Positions 52,966-60,438 of a stretch of DNA of 64,000 bases are shown in pieces; the stretch's first letter is position 1, and each line of letters opens with the position of its first letter. This DNA comes from Micrococcus sp. EYE_212. Lineage in GTDB: Bacteria > Actinomycetota > Actinomycetes > Actinomycetales > Micrococcaceae. The notes beneath the pieces were generated by a model. It was not told the DNA's origin and did not search any database. It worked only from the letters and a program-made list of their open reading frames with translations. The stretch is taken from the NCBI RefSeq assembly GCF_023147585.1, contig NZ_JAHXOZ010000010.1:44278-108277 (forward strand), given 5' to 3'. The position numbers were made by a program, and so were the translations under genes.

Positions 52966-55206
52966 TCAGGAAACCGCAGCCGGCTGAAGGGCAGCCTGCG
53001 ACCGGGGGTGCTCGAGAGGAGCCAGGTGCTCCGGGTCCAGGTCGGTGCGGCGCAGCAGCTGGGCGTTGAGGGCCACCACGATGGTGGAGACGGACATCAG
53101 GATCGCGCCCACCGCGGGGGAGAGCACGAAGCCGATCGGGGCCAGCACGCCGGCGGCCAGCGGGACGGCGAGCACGTTGTATCCGGTGGCCCAGACCAGG
53201 TTCTGGATCATCTTGGTGTAACTGGCCTTGGACAGGTGGATCATGGATAGCACGGCACGGGGGTCATTGCCGGCCAGCACCACGCCGGCCGATTCCATGG
53301 CCACGTCGGTGCCGGCGCCGATGGCGATGCCGACCTCGGCCCGGGCCAGGGCCGGGGCGTCGTTCACGCCGTCCCCGACCATGGCCACGGACAGGCCCCG
53401 GGCCTGCAGTTCGGTGACCTTGGTGTCCTTGTCCTGGGGAAGGACCTCGGCGAAGACCTCGTCGATGCCCAGATCCCGCGCTACGGCCTCGGCGACCTGG
53501 CGGGCGTCGCCGGTGATCATCGCGACCTTGACCCCCCGGGCGTGCAGGGCGGCCACGGCGGCCCGGGACTCGGGGCGGATCTTGTCCTCCACGGCGACCG
53601 CGCCGATAACGGACCCGTCGCGGACCACATGCAGCACCCCGGCCCCCCGATCCGTCCAGGCCCGGACATCGGCGGCCAGTGCCTCGGGGGTGTCCAGGGT
53701 GAGCTCGCGCAGCATGTTCGGCCCGCCGACGAGGACCTCGGCCCCGGCCACGGTGGCCGTGACCCCGCGGCCGGTGGCGGCCTGGAATCCGGTGCCGCGC
53801 AGGCCCAACCGGGCGGCCTCGGCATGACTGGTGGCGGCGGTGACGATGGCCCGGGCCACCGGGTGCTCGCTGTCGGCCTCGGCCGCGGCGGCGTAGGCCA
53901 ACAGCTCGGCCTCGGAAATGCCGGGCGCCGCGGCGACACCGGTGACGGCGTGGGCGCCCTCGGTCAGGGTGCCGGTCTTGTCAAAGAGCACCACGTCGAT
54001 GGTCCGCATCTTCTCCAGGGCCATCCGGTCCTTGATCAGCAGCCCGGCCTTGGCGGCGCGTTCGGTGGAGATCGCGATCACCAGCGGGATGGCCAGGCCC
54101 AGGGCGTGCGGGCAGGCGATCACCAGCACGGTCACGGTGCGGGTGACCGCATCGGTGGGCTGACCGATCACGGTCCACACGATCGCGGTGATGATCGCCG
54201 CCCCCAGGGCGAACCAGAACAGCAACGCGGCGGCCCGGTCCGCCAACGCCTGGGCCCGGGAGGAGGACTCCTGGGCGTCGGCGACCATCCGCTGGATCCC
54301 GGCCAGAGCGGTGTCGGCGCCGACGGCCTCGATGCGCACCCGCACGGTGTTGTCGGTGGCCACGGTCCCGGCCACCACCCGCTCCCCGACGGTGCGAGCC
54401 ACGGCCCGGGATTCGCCGGTGATCATCGACTCGTCGAACTCCGCGGCGCCTTCCAGGATGGTCCCGTCGGCCGGCACGCGGGCCCCGGAGCGCACCAACA
54501 CGGTGTCCCCGACCGCCAGCTCGCCGACGGGCACGGTCACGGTGTCTCCGTCCACGATCTTCTCGGCCTTCTCCGGCAGCAGCGCGGCCAGGGCGTCCAG
54601 GGCGGAGGATGCCGCGCCGAGGGCGCGCATCTCCATCCAGTGCCCGAGCAGCATGATGGTCACCAGCAGGGCCAGTTCCCACCAGAAGTCCAGCATCAGG
54701 TCCCCGATGCCCAGGGAGGTGATCCAGGAGGCGACGAAGGCCACGGTGATGGCCATCGCGATCAGCAGCATCATCCCCGGCTGGCGGGAGCGCACCTCGG
54801 TGAGTCCGCCCTTGAGGAAGGGGGCGCCGCCGTAGAGGTAGATCACGGTGCCCAGCACCGGGGCGATCCACGCCGAACCGGGGAACTCAGGGACGTGGTA
54901 GCCCAGCAGTTGTCCGACCATGTGGCTGAAGAACACCACCGGGAGTGACAGCACCAGCGAGACCCAGAACCGGTTCTTGAACATCGCGGTGGAATGCCCG
55001 GCGTGCTTGCCGTGGTCATGGACCTGGTGCTCCTCGTCCAGGGCCGAGTGGGCGTGGCCCTGGGGCATGGCCTGCCCGTGGGTGGCCGCGTCCGCGGGGT
55101 GGTGGGCGGCATGGTCGGTGTGGTTGGCGTGGCCGGCGTGGGGGTTCGGGTCTGGGTGTTCGGCGGTCTGGTCGGTGGGGTGATCGTGGTGGTGCGGGGT
55201 GCTCAT
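52966..55206 (-). CDS. copB: CopB-type heavy-metal P1B ATPase (CPH motif)
   Basis: A 746-aa P1B-ATPase. The first 75 residues are extremely His-rich (repeated HH, HAGH, HAHS) in place of CxxC domains. The TM6 motif is CPH (VLVIACPHALGLAIP, near residue 365), the CopB class, which exports Cu+/Cu2+/Ag+. Other signatures are TGES near 263, DKTGT (phosphorylated Asp, near 408) and MVGDGVNDAPAL. A cytosolic metal-binding CxxC domain is absent, which makes the separately encoded HMA protein upstream a likely donor. Eight TM segments are expected. Confidence 0.95.
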   Translation of the reverse strand: MSTPHHHDHPTDQTAEHPDPNPHAGHANHTDHAAHHPADAATHGQAMPQGHAHSALDEEHQVHDHGKHAGHSTAMFKNRFWVSLVLSLPVVFFSHMVGQLLGYHVPEFPGSAWIAPVLGTVIYLYGGAPFLKGGLTEVRSRQPGMMLLIAMAITVAFVASWITSLGIGDLMLDFWWELALLVTIMLLGHWMEMRALGAASSALDALAALLPEKAEKIVDGDTVTVPVGELAVGDTVLVRSGARVPADGTILEGAAEFDESMITGESRAVARTVGERVVAGTVATDNTVRVRIEAVGADTALAGIQRMVADAQESSSRAQALADRAAALLFWFALGAAIITAIVWTVIGQPTDAVTRTVTVLVIACPHALGLAIPLVIAISTERAAKAGLLIKDRMALEKMRTIDVVLFDKTGTLTEGAHAVTGVAAAPGISEAELLAYAAAAEADSEHPVARAIVTAATSHAEAARLGLRGTGFQAATGRGVTATVAGAEVLVGGPNMLRELTLDTPEALAADVRAWTDRGAGVLHVVRDGSVIGAVAVEDKIRPESRAAVAALHARGVKVAMITGDARQVAEAVARDLGIDEVFAEVLPQDKDTKVTELQARGLSVAMVGDGVNDAPALARAEVGIAIGAGTDVAMESAGVVLAGNDPRAVLSMIHLSKASYTKMIQNLVWATGYNVLAVPLAAGVLAPIGFVLSPAVGAILMSVSTIVVALNAQLLRRTDLDPEHLAPLEHPRSQAALQPAAVS

Positions 55207-55281
55207 GGTGTTCCTTCTGCTCGGCGGTCTGTTCGGCGACCGGCTCGGCGGTGGGGCGCCGACCTCGAGGGGATGGGTCGG

Positions 55282-55611
55282 TTAGATCCGGACGCGGTAG
55301 CCGGCCGCTTCGATGGCCGTCCGCACGGAGTCCGCGGAGGCGGGCCCGGTCACGGTGACGGGGGAGGCCCCGCCGGCGACCAGTTCGACCCGGACATCGT
55401 CCACCCCGTCCAGGGCGCTCACGGCCTCGGTGACGGAGCCCACGCAGTGTCCGCAGGTCATGCCCTCCACCTGGTAGGTCGCGTCGCCGGCGCTCGTCCC
55501 GGTTGGGTCGGCACTCTGGCGCCCGGCGGGGGCGGTGGCGTCGGCGGCTGGGGCGCAGCACGAGCAGCCGTTGGTGGCCCCCGGCAGCGGGGTGCGGGCG
55601 GATTCGGTCAT
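55282..55611 (-). CDS. Heavy-metal-associated (HMA) domain copper chaperone
   Basis: A 109-aa protein starting at ATG 55609-55611 behind an AAGGAG site. The C-terminal 65 residues are an HMA ferredoxin-like fold with the metal motif MTCGHCVGSV. An extra CSCC motif sits near residue 16 (TNGCSCCAPAADATA), unusual in CopZ-like chaperones and able to bind additional metal. It is directly downstream of a CsoR-type promoter and upstream of copB, so it probably shuttles copper to the exporter. Confidence 0.9.
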   Translation of the reverse strand: MTESARTPLPGATNGCSCCAPAADATAPAGRQSADPTGTSAGDATYQVEGMTCGHCVGSVTEAVSALDGVDDVRVELVAGGASPVTVTGPASADSVRTAIEAAGYRVRI

Positions 55612-55661
55612 GACGGTCTCCTTCAGGTCTGAGGGCGGCGCCGGACGGCGCCTCTCCTCTT

Positions 55662-55690
55662 GGTATATACCCCCCGGGGGTATCATTCAA
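55662..55690 (-). promoter_or_regulatory. CsoR-type copper-responsive promoter/operator
   Basis: On the minus strand, -35 TTGAAT (55685-55690) and -10 TATACC (55662-55667) are 17 bases apart. A palindrome (ATACCCCC and GGGGGTAT halves, 55667-55683) fills the spacer. This G/C-box is the operator type bound by CsoR-family repressors. It therefore can repress HMA-copB-DUF305 without copper. It overlaps the 3' end of copS. No csoR gene is in the window, so the repressor must be encoded elsewhere. Confidence 0.75.
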
Positions 55691-56852
55691 GGGGTGGAGC
55701 GCCGGTGTTCACGGTGGATAAACGGGTGCGCCGGTAGGTGGGCTGGTCGGGGGGCTGCTTGGTGGGCAGGTCGATGGTGAACGTCGCCCCGTCCGTGGTG
55801 GAGGTGGCGCTCAGGGTGCCGCCGTGGGCCTGGATGAGAGCTCGGGAGATGGCCAGGCCGACCCCGGAGCCGCCGTGGTCACGGTCGCGGGCGGTGTCCC
55901 CGCGGTAGAAGCGTTCGAAGACGTGCGGCAGGTGCTCGGGAGAGATCCCCTCCCCGGTGTCGGTGACGCTGAGCGTGACCCCGGACGGGCTTTGTCGGGC
56001 CTCGAGGGTGACCCGGCCCCCGGCCGGGGTGTGGCGCAGGGCGTTGGTGAGCAGGTTGCCCAGGACCTGGCCCATGCGCTGGCGGTCCACGTCCACGGCC
56101 AGGCCCGGATCGGCGTCCATGGTCAGGGCCACGCCCTTGGTGGCGTAGGCCTCCTTGTGGGCCTCGGTCGCGGCATGCAGCAGCCCGCTGACCCCTTGGG
56201 GGCTGCGGTCCAGTTCGATCCGGCCCTCCTCGGCGCGGGAGACGTCGTTGATGTCCTCCACCAGCCGGGTCAACCGGGCCAGCTGCTCGCCCATCAGCTC
56301 ACCGGTGGGCTCGTCCCAGTGGGACACCCCGTCTTGCAGGGCCTCGTGGTAGACGGTCAGCACGGAGACGGGGGTGCGCAGCTCGTGGGCCAGGTCCGAG
56401 AGCATCCGTCGACGGGTGTCCTCGGTGCGCTGAAGCCGTGCGGCCATGGTGTTGAAAGACCCTGCCAGCTCCTCCACCTCGGTGCCGGCGCCCATGGCCG
56501 GCACGCGGGTGTCGTACCGTCCACCGGCCATGGCCTTGGCCGCCTGGGCCAGGGCGTTGATCGGACTCTGGATCCGGCGGGCGACATGCCAGGTCAATGC
56601 CAGACAACAGATCAAGGCCGTGGCCAGGGCCACGCCCAGGGTCCAGAAATTGGCGTCCCGGTAGGCCTGCTCCACGTGCAGCACCTGGGCTGCATCGTGT
56701 CCGGCCCCGGCCTGTTCCAGGTGCTCGTGGAACAGTGGTGGGCCGGCCAGGGAGGCCACCACCACCGCGGCCAGCACGCTGGCCCCCACCACCAGCAGCT
56801 GGGCGAGGAAGAACCGGGCCGCTAATCCTTGGTAGCGCCGCCGGCCGGTCAT
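55683..56852 (-). CDS. copS: Copper-sensing histidine kinase CopS-like
   Basis: A 389-aa sensor kinase: TM1 (FFLAQLLVVGASVLAAVVVA), a short outside loop of about 35 residues containing several His (LFHEHLEQAGAGHDAAQVLH), TM2 (about 72-92), HAMP, HisKA with LSDLAHELRTPVSVLTVY and HATPase with LLTNALRHTPAGG and GGSGVGLAISRAL. The His cluster outside could bind metal. It overlaps copR by four bases (ATGA). CopRS-like function is inferred from neighbours and from the regulator box. Confidence 0.85.
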   Translation of the reverse strand: MTGRRRYQGLAARFFLAQLLVVGASVLAAVVVASLAGPPLFHEHLEQAGAGHDAAQVLHVEQAYRDANFWTLGVALATALICCLALTWHVARRIQSPINALAQAAKAMAGGRYDTRVPAMGAGTEVEELAGSFNTMAARLQRTEDTRRRMLSDLAHELRTPVSVLTVYHEALQDGVSHWDEPTGELMGEQLARLTRLVEDINDVSRAEEGRIELDRSPQGVSGLLHAATEAHKEAYATKGVALTMDADPGLAVDVDRQRMGQVLGNLLTNALRHTPAGGRVTLEARQSPSGVTLSVTDTGEGISPEHLPHVFERFYRGDTARDRDHGGSGVGLAISRALIQAHGGTLSATSTTDGATFTIDLPTKQPPDQPTYRRTRLSTVNTGAPPLE

Positions 56853-57562
56853 TGCTCCGCCATCCGGTAGCCGACCCCGCGGACGGTGTCGATATAGCGG
56901 GCCGGGTCCGCGTCGAGCTTGCGGCGCAGGTTCTTGATGTGCACGTCCACGAGCCGTTCATCGCCCACCCAGGCCGGGTCCCAGACGATATCGATCAGCT
57001 GGCGCCGGGAGAAGGCCTGGTGCGGGCGCCCCGACAAGGCGGCCAGCAGGTCGAACTCCGTGCGCGTTAGTTGCACCACCTGGCCCGACACGCGGGCCTC
57101 GTGGGCGGCCAGGTCGATGACCAGGTCACCGCAGACCCGTTCCGGTTCGGGGGCTGACACCGTTGTGCGCGGCCGGCGCATGACCGCCCCCACCCGGGCG
57201 ACCAGCTCCCGGACGCTGAAGGGTTTGGTGATGTAGTCATCGGCCCCCACCGCCAATCCCTCCAACCGGTGGTGCTCATCGCCGCGGGCGGTGAGCATCA
57301 GCACATAGCACTCGGAGAAGGCCCGCACCCGCCGGCACACCTCGATCCCGTCGAGCCCGGGCAGGCCCAGGTCCAGGACCATCACGTCGGGCTCGTGAAC
57401 CCGGGCGGCCTGCACTGCGGCCGGGCCGGTGTGGGTGAGGGCCACCTCGTAGCCGGCCCGCTCCAGGTAGGTGGCCACCATGCGCGCCAGCGGCTTCTCG
57501 TCATCGACCACCAACACCCGGCCGGCCGCCGGACCAGTCCCAGTGCCAGTGCCAGAGTTCAT
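56849..57562 (-). CDS. copR: Copper-responsive response regulator CopR-like
   Basis: A 237-aa OmpR-type regulator starting MNSGTGTGTG. The receiver has VLVVDDEKPLARMV, phospho-Asp in DVMVLDLGLPGLDG and the Lys in YITKPFSVREL. The winged helix ends DTVRGVGYRMAEQ. It is first in copR-copS. A tandem box in the divergent spacer, resembling the box I recall for C. glutamicum CopR, supports the assignment. It is transcribed away from the BNR-repeat lipoprotein gene. Confidence 0.85.
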   Translation of the reverse strand: MNSGTGTGTGPAAGRVLVVDDEKPLARMVATYLERAGYEVALTHTGPAAVQAARVHEPDVMVLDLGLPGLDGIEVCRRVRAFSECYVLMLTARGDEHHRLEGLAVGADDYITKPFSVRELVARVGAVMRRPRTTVSAPEPERVCGDLVIDLAAHEARVSGQVVQLTRTEFDLLAALSGRPHQAFSRRQLIDIVWDPAWVGDERLVDVHIKNLRRKLDADPARYIDTVRGVGYRMAEQ

Positions 57563-57618
57563 GGGTCCAGTCTCGCTCTGTCTCGCGCCCCGGCGGCTCA
57601 GAACGGTGCCGGGGCGGG

Positions 57619-57638
57619 GAATCTTCATCGAATCTTCA
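57619..57638. promoter_or_regulatory. Tandem TGAAGATT box (candidate CopR operator)
   Basis: The minus strand reads TGAAGATTCGATGAAGATTC: two 9-base units 11 bases apart, the spacing of OmpR-family dimers. It differs at two of the 18 specified bases from the TGAAGATTTnnTGAAGATTT box I recall for CopR of Corynebacterium glutamicum. It lies between the divergent copR and BNR-lipoprotein genes and could serve both. Confidence 0.7.
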
Positions 57639-57718
57639 AGGCAAACCGCCCCATCCCGGCGCGTCACCGGCCGACAATGGTAGAAGCCCCGCCTTTTGGC
57701 CCGGGGCGGAAAGGCTCC

Positions 57719-58600
57719 ATGACCCCCCTGACCCGTAGAACCCTGATCGCCGGCGGGCTGACCCTGCTCGGCGCTGGCACCCTCACCGCCTGCGCCGCGC
57801 CGAACCCCGCGACATCCCCGGCGGCCGGCACCGGCACGCAGGGCACCGGCACGCAGGGCACCGGCACGGCCATCACCCACGTCCATGCCCTCACCCGGGA
57901 CCCCGAGTCCGGTGAGGTGCTGCTGGCCACCCACCAGGGCCTGTTCCGGCTCCAGGACGGGGAGCTGACCCAGGTCGGTCCGGTCGTGGACTTCATGGGT
58001 TTCACCCTGACTCCCGAGGGCCGCTACCTGGCCTCGGGTCACCCCGCGCCGCGCACCGGCCTGCCCGAGCCGCTGGGCCTGGCCGAGTCCACCGACCGGG
58101 GCCAGAGCTGGACGGTGCTCTCCCGCGGCGGCGCATCCGATTTCCACGCCCTGGCCGCCGGCCCGAACGGGGTTCTCGGCTTCGATGGGCAACTGCGCGC
58201 CAGCACCGACGGCCTCACCTGGCAGAGCCTTGAGATCCCCGTCGCCCCGGCATCGCTGGCGATCTCCCCCCAAACCGGGACCGTGCTGGCCACCACCGAA
58301 ACCGGCATGTTGCGCTCGACCGACCACGGCGCGACCTGGACCACCCTGGACACCCCCCAGCTGATGCACCTGGTCGCCTGGGCCGATGACACCACCGCCG
58401 TGGGCGCCGGCACCGAGGGACACCTGCTGACCAGCACCGACGCCGGCGACACCTGGACCGCCAGCGACCGCCCGGTCGGCACGGCCACCGCCCTGGGAAC
58501 GGGCATCACCGACGACGGGCAGACCGAAGCACTGCTGGTCGTCGGCTCGACCGTGCTGTCCACCACGGACGGCGGGAACACCACCGAATCGCTGCTGTGA
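57719..58600 (+). CDS. F510_1955-like BNR/sortilin-repeat lipoprotein of the copper locus
   Basis: A 293-aa exported protein: MTPLTRRTLIAGG is a twin-arginine-like start, followed by a lipobox (LTAC, Cys25). The rest is a beta-propeller with repeated STDRGQSWTV, STDHGATWTTL, STDAGDTWTASD signatures (BNR/Asp-box). F510_1955-type proteins occur next to copper genes but their role is unknown. A 15-base tandem repeat (about 57827-57870) encodes the GTGTQ linker after the lipid Cys. ATG 57719 follows GGAAAGG. Coupled to the DUF6153 gene. Confidence 0.8.
   Translation: MTPLTRRTLIAGGLTLLGAGTLTACAAPNPATSPAAGTGTQGTGTQGTGTAITHVHALTRDPESGEVLLATHQGLFRLQDGELTQVGPVVDFMGFTLTPEGRYLASGHPAPRTGLPEPLGLAESTDRGQSWTVLSRGGASDFHALAAGPNGVLGFDGQLRASTDGLTWQSLEIPVAPASLAISPQTGTVLATTETGMLRSTDHGATWTTLDTPQLMHLVAWADDTTAVGAGTEGHLLTSTDAGDTWTASDRPVGTATALGTGITDDGQTEALLVVGSTVLSTTDGGNTTESLL
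57827..57868 (+). repeat. 15-bp tandem repeat in the lipoprotein linker
   Basis: GGCACCGGCACGCAG occurs twice in tandem (57827-57841, 57842-57856), followed by a partial third copy. It encodes Gly-Thr-Gly-Thr-Gln units. Copy number may vary between strains. Confidence 0.8.
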
Positions 58601-58914
58601 CCTCCTCCCGCCGCCCCCTGTCCGGCTGGCCCGCCCTTCGAACCGTTCTGGGCACCCTCGTGTTGATCCTGGGCCTGCTCGGGATGCACGCTGGTACGGG
58701 CACCAGCGTGGCTTGGGCCGGCACCGGTACGGCCGCCGCCACAACTGTTCATCACCTCGGGCCGGGGGCCATCGGTCCGGCCGGCATGGTGCCCGAGGTC
58801 GTGCTCCCGGCCGAGCCTGCCGGGGATGAGGTAGCCGACCCCGGGCTGCTGGTCTGTGCCCTGGAGGCCGTGGACGATACCTGCGCCTCGGCCCGGGGAC
58901 TGGTGCAGGGTTAG
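58597..58914 (+). CDS. DUF6153-like small membrane protein
   Basis: A 105-aa protein starting with GTG at 58597, overlapping the previous stop by four bases (GTGA). One TM segment lies at about residues 15-35 (TVLGTLVLILGLLGMHAGTG). The outside part contains HHLGPGAIGPAG and two Cys (VCALEAVDDTCASARG). Its stop TAG lies at the left end of the IS5-family element, so the final residues may differ from the ancestral protein. It probably belongs to the copper locus. Family assignment is tentative. Confidence 0.6.
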   Translation: MTSSRRPLSGWPALRTVLGTLVLILGLLGMHAGTGTSVAWAGTGTAAATTVHHLGPGAIGPAGMVPEVVLPAEPAGDEVADPGLLVCALEAVDDTCASARGLVQG

Positions 58915-59853
58915 GGCGTGTCTGAGAATAGATGCACGAGTCAGCTGAGACCCTGGGGACATGTCCCGGTTCCAGATGCTCTCCGACGCCCAATGGGAGT
59001 TGATCGCCCCGATGCTCCCGACCCGGACCGGCCGCGCCGGCAGGCCGTTCGCCGACGCCCGCGCCATGGTGGAGGCGATCATCTACCGGTACCGGTGCGG
59101 AATCGCTTGGAGGGATCTGCCCGAGGTCTACGGGCCCTGGCAGACCGTGTGGACCTGGCATCGGCGCTTGGCCGATAAAGGCACCTGGGACACGGTGCTG
59201 GCCACGCTGACCGCCGCCGCTGACGCCGAAGGCCTGATCGATTGGTCGGTCTCGGTGGACTCCACGATCGCCCGCGCCCACCAGCACGCGACGAACATCA
59301 CCCGCCACACAGGGGGATGGATCGAACTACAAGAATCCGCGTGAGGAGCCGGCCGATCACGGCATCGGGCGCTCCCGTGGCGGGCTGAGCACGAAGATCC
59401 ATCAGCTCGTCGATGGGACCGGGCTGCCACTGGTCAGCCTGATCACCCCCGGCCAGGTGAGGGGACTCCCCGATGCTGCTTCCTCTTCTGGAGCAGCTGC
59501 GCGTGACCCGGCCAGTGGGCCGGCCCCGGACCCGCCCCGAGGCCGTGCTGGGCGATAAGGCGTACTCCTCCCGGGCGATCCGCACCCACCTACGCGCCCG
59601 TGGGATCAAAGCGGTCATCCCCGAACCGGCCGACCAGCAGGGCCACCGCAGACGGCGCGGTGCCCGCGGCGGGCGCCCCATTGGCCTCGACGCGGCCGCC
59701 TACAAGGGCCGCAATGTCATCGAGCGCCAGTACGCGCACCTGAAGCAGTGGCGGGGCCTGGCGACCCGGTATGACAAGTACGCGATCGTCTACCGGTCCG
59801 CTGTGGTGCTGAATGCTGTGATCGCATGGTCCAAACGATTGTCAGACATGCCC
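58914..59853 (+). mobile_element. IS5-family (IS427 group) insertion sequence, defective
   Basis: A 940-bp element bounded by inverted repeats GGGCGTGTCTGAGAAT and GGGCATGTCTGACAAT (14 of 16 identical), flanked by TA on both sides (58912-58913, 59854-59855). Its transposase is in at least three reading frames. Left flank is the DUF6153 gene; right flank is a cut arsR gene on the opposite strand. Confidence 0.85.
58961..59853 (+). pseudogene. IS427-group transposase, frameshifted
   Basis: The N-terminal part (MSRFQMLSDAQWELIAPMLP to NITRHTGGW, with the first DDE Asp in VSVDSTIARAHQ) ends at 59344. The continuation NYKNPREEPADHGIGRSRGG is in the next frame, as is common in IS427 elements that shift frame during translation at the G run near 59312-59316. 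A second change near 59460 moves the C-terminal part (VLGDKAYSSRAIRTHLRARG, KGRNVIERQYAHLKQWRGLA) to the third frame and is not native. The element is therefore likely inactive by itself. Confidence 0.8.
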
Positions 59854-59985
59854 TAGGTCGCGGGCGAGTACCGCCGGGTAGCTCGGGCCCTCGAGGAGTG
59901 TCATGAGGATGCGGGAGCGGGTCGGGTCGGCCATCGCCCGGCCCAGCCGGTTCATCACGTCCAGCCGCGAAGCAATAGTCAGCAT
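59842..59985 (-). pseudogene. ArsR-family metal repressor, 3' end removed at the IS5 junction
   Basis: From ATG 59983-59985 the frame reads MLTIASRLDVMNRLGRAMAD, then RSRILMTLLEGPSYPAVLAR, as in CmtR-like ArsR repressors. At 59855 the frame enters the IS and stops after four foreign codons. The winged-helix recognition part and metal ligands are lost, so it cannot act as a repressor. It is divergent from an intact ArsR gene. Confidence 0.85.
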
Positions 59986-60063
59986 GCGCTGACCATACAG
60001 AACCTGCTGACCTCTCGTGTGTGGCTCCCGTTGCTGATATCTGCATAGGTGTATGGTCGTGGC
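59986..60063. promoter_or_regulatory. Divergent region between the two arsR genes
   Basis: TGTATGGTC occurs in inverted orientation near both start codons (59991-59999 on the minus strand, 60050-60058 on the plus strand), each ending near a GCATG start. TATGGT may serve as -10 for each gene, giving near-leaderless transcripts. The segment ATATCTGCATAGGTGTAT could hold the metal-repressor operator, but its symmetry is weak. Confidence 0.4.
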
Positions 60064-60438
60064 ATGAGTGTGACGCCGTTGGATTCGTGTCAGGTCACCG
60101 CCGTCCATCCGGAGAAGGTGGCGCTGACCCGGGAGAGGATCCCCGACGAGCGCGAGGCCGGCAGGTTGGCCGGGCTGTTCAAGCTCCTGGGGGACCCGCG
60201 CCGTGCCCGGGTGCTGTATGCGTTGCTGGAGGCCGGCGAGCTGTGCGTGTGTGACCTGGCGGCGTCGGTCGATGTCGCGGAGGCGTCGGTGTCCCAGGTG
60301 CTGCGGGTGCTGCGTACCGCTGGGGTGGTCGAGAACCGCCGGGAGGGGCGGATGGTGTACTACCGCCTCGCTGACGGGCATGTGCGGATGCTGCTGGACG
60401 TCTCCCGTGAGCACGCCCGCCACGAGGGGCAGGGCTGA
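60064..60438 (+). CDS. ArsR/SmtB-family metal-sensing repressor (Cd/Zn/Pb type)
   Basis: A 124-aa winged-helix repressor. ATG 60064 gives MSVTPLDSCQ. It carries both known metal sites of the family: Cys9 plus the CadC-like ELCVCDL (Cys61, Cys63) of the alpha-3N site, and the alpha-5 set Asp104, His106, His117 and His120, which matches SmtB/NmtR spacing. The recognition helix is DVAEASVSQVLRVLRTAG. It overlaps the CDF exporter start by one base (TGATG) and presumably controls it. Which metal it senses cannot be decided from sequence. Confidence 0.88.
   Translation: MSVTPLDSCQVTAVHPEKVALTRERIPDEREAGRLAGLFKLLGDPRRARVLYALLEAGELCVCDLAASVDVAEASVSQVLRVLRTAGVVENRREGRMVYYRLADGHVRMLLDVSREHARHEGQG

Noticed and set aside
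57563..59308. Long upstream extension of CopR on the minus strand
   Set aside because: It runs antisense through the BNR lipoprotein, the DUF6153 gene and the IS; the receiver domain begins right after ATG 57562.
60049..60063. Upstream start of the ArsR sensor (MYGRG extension)
   Set aside because: It would place the start within the promoter-like TGTATGGTC element; from ATG 60064 the metal ligands also fall at the SmtB-like numbering.
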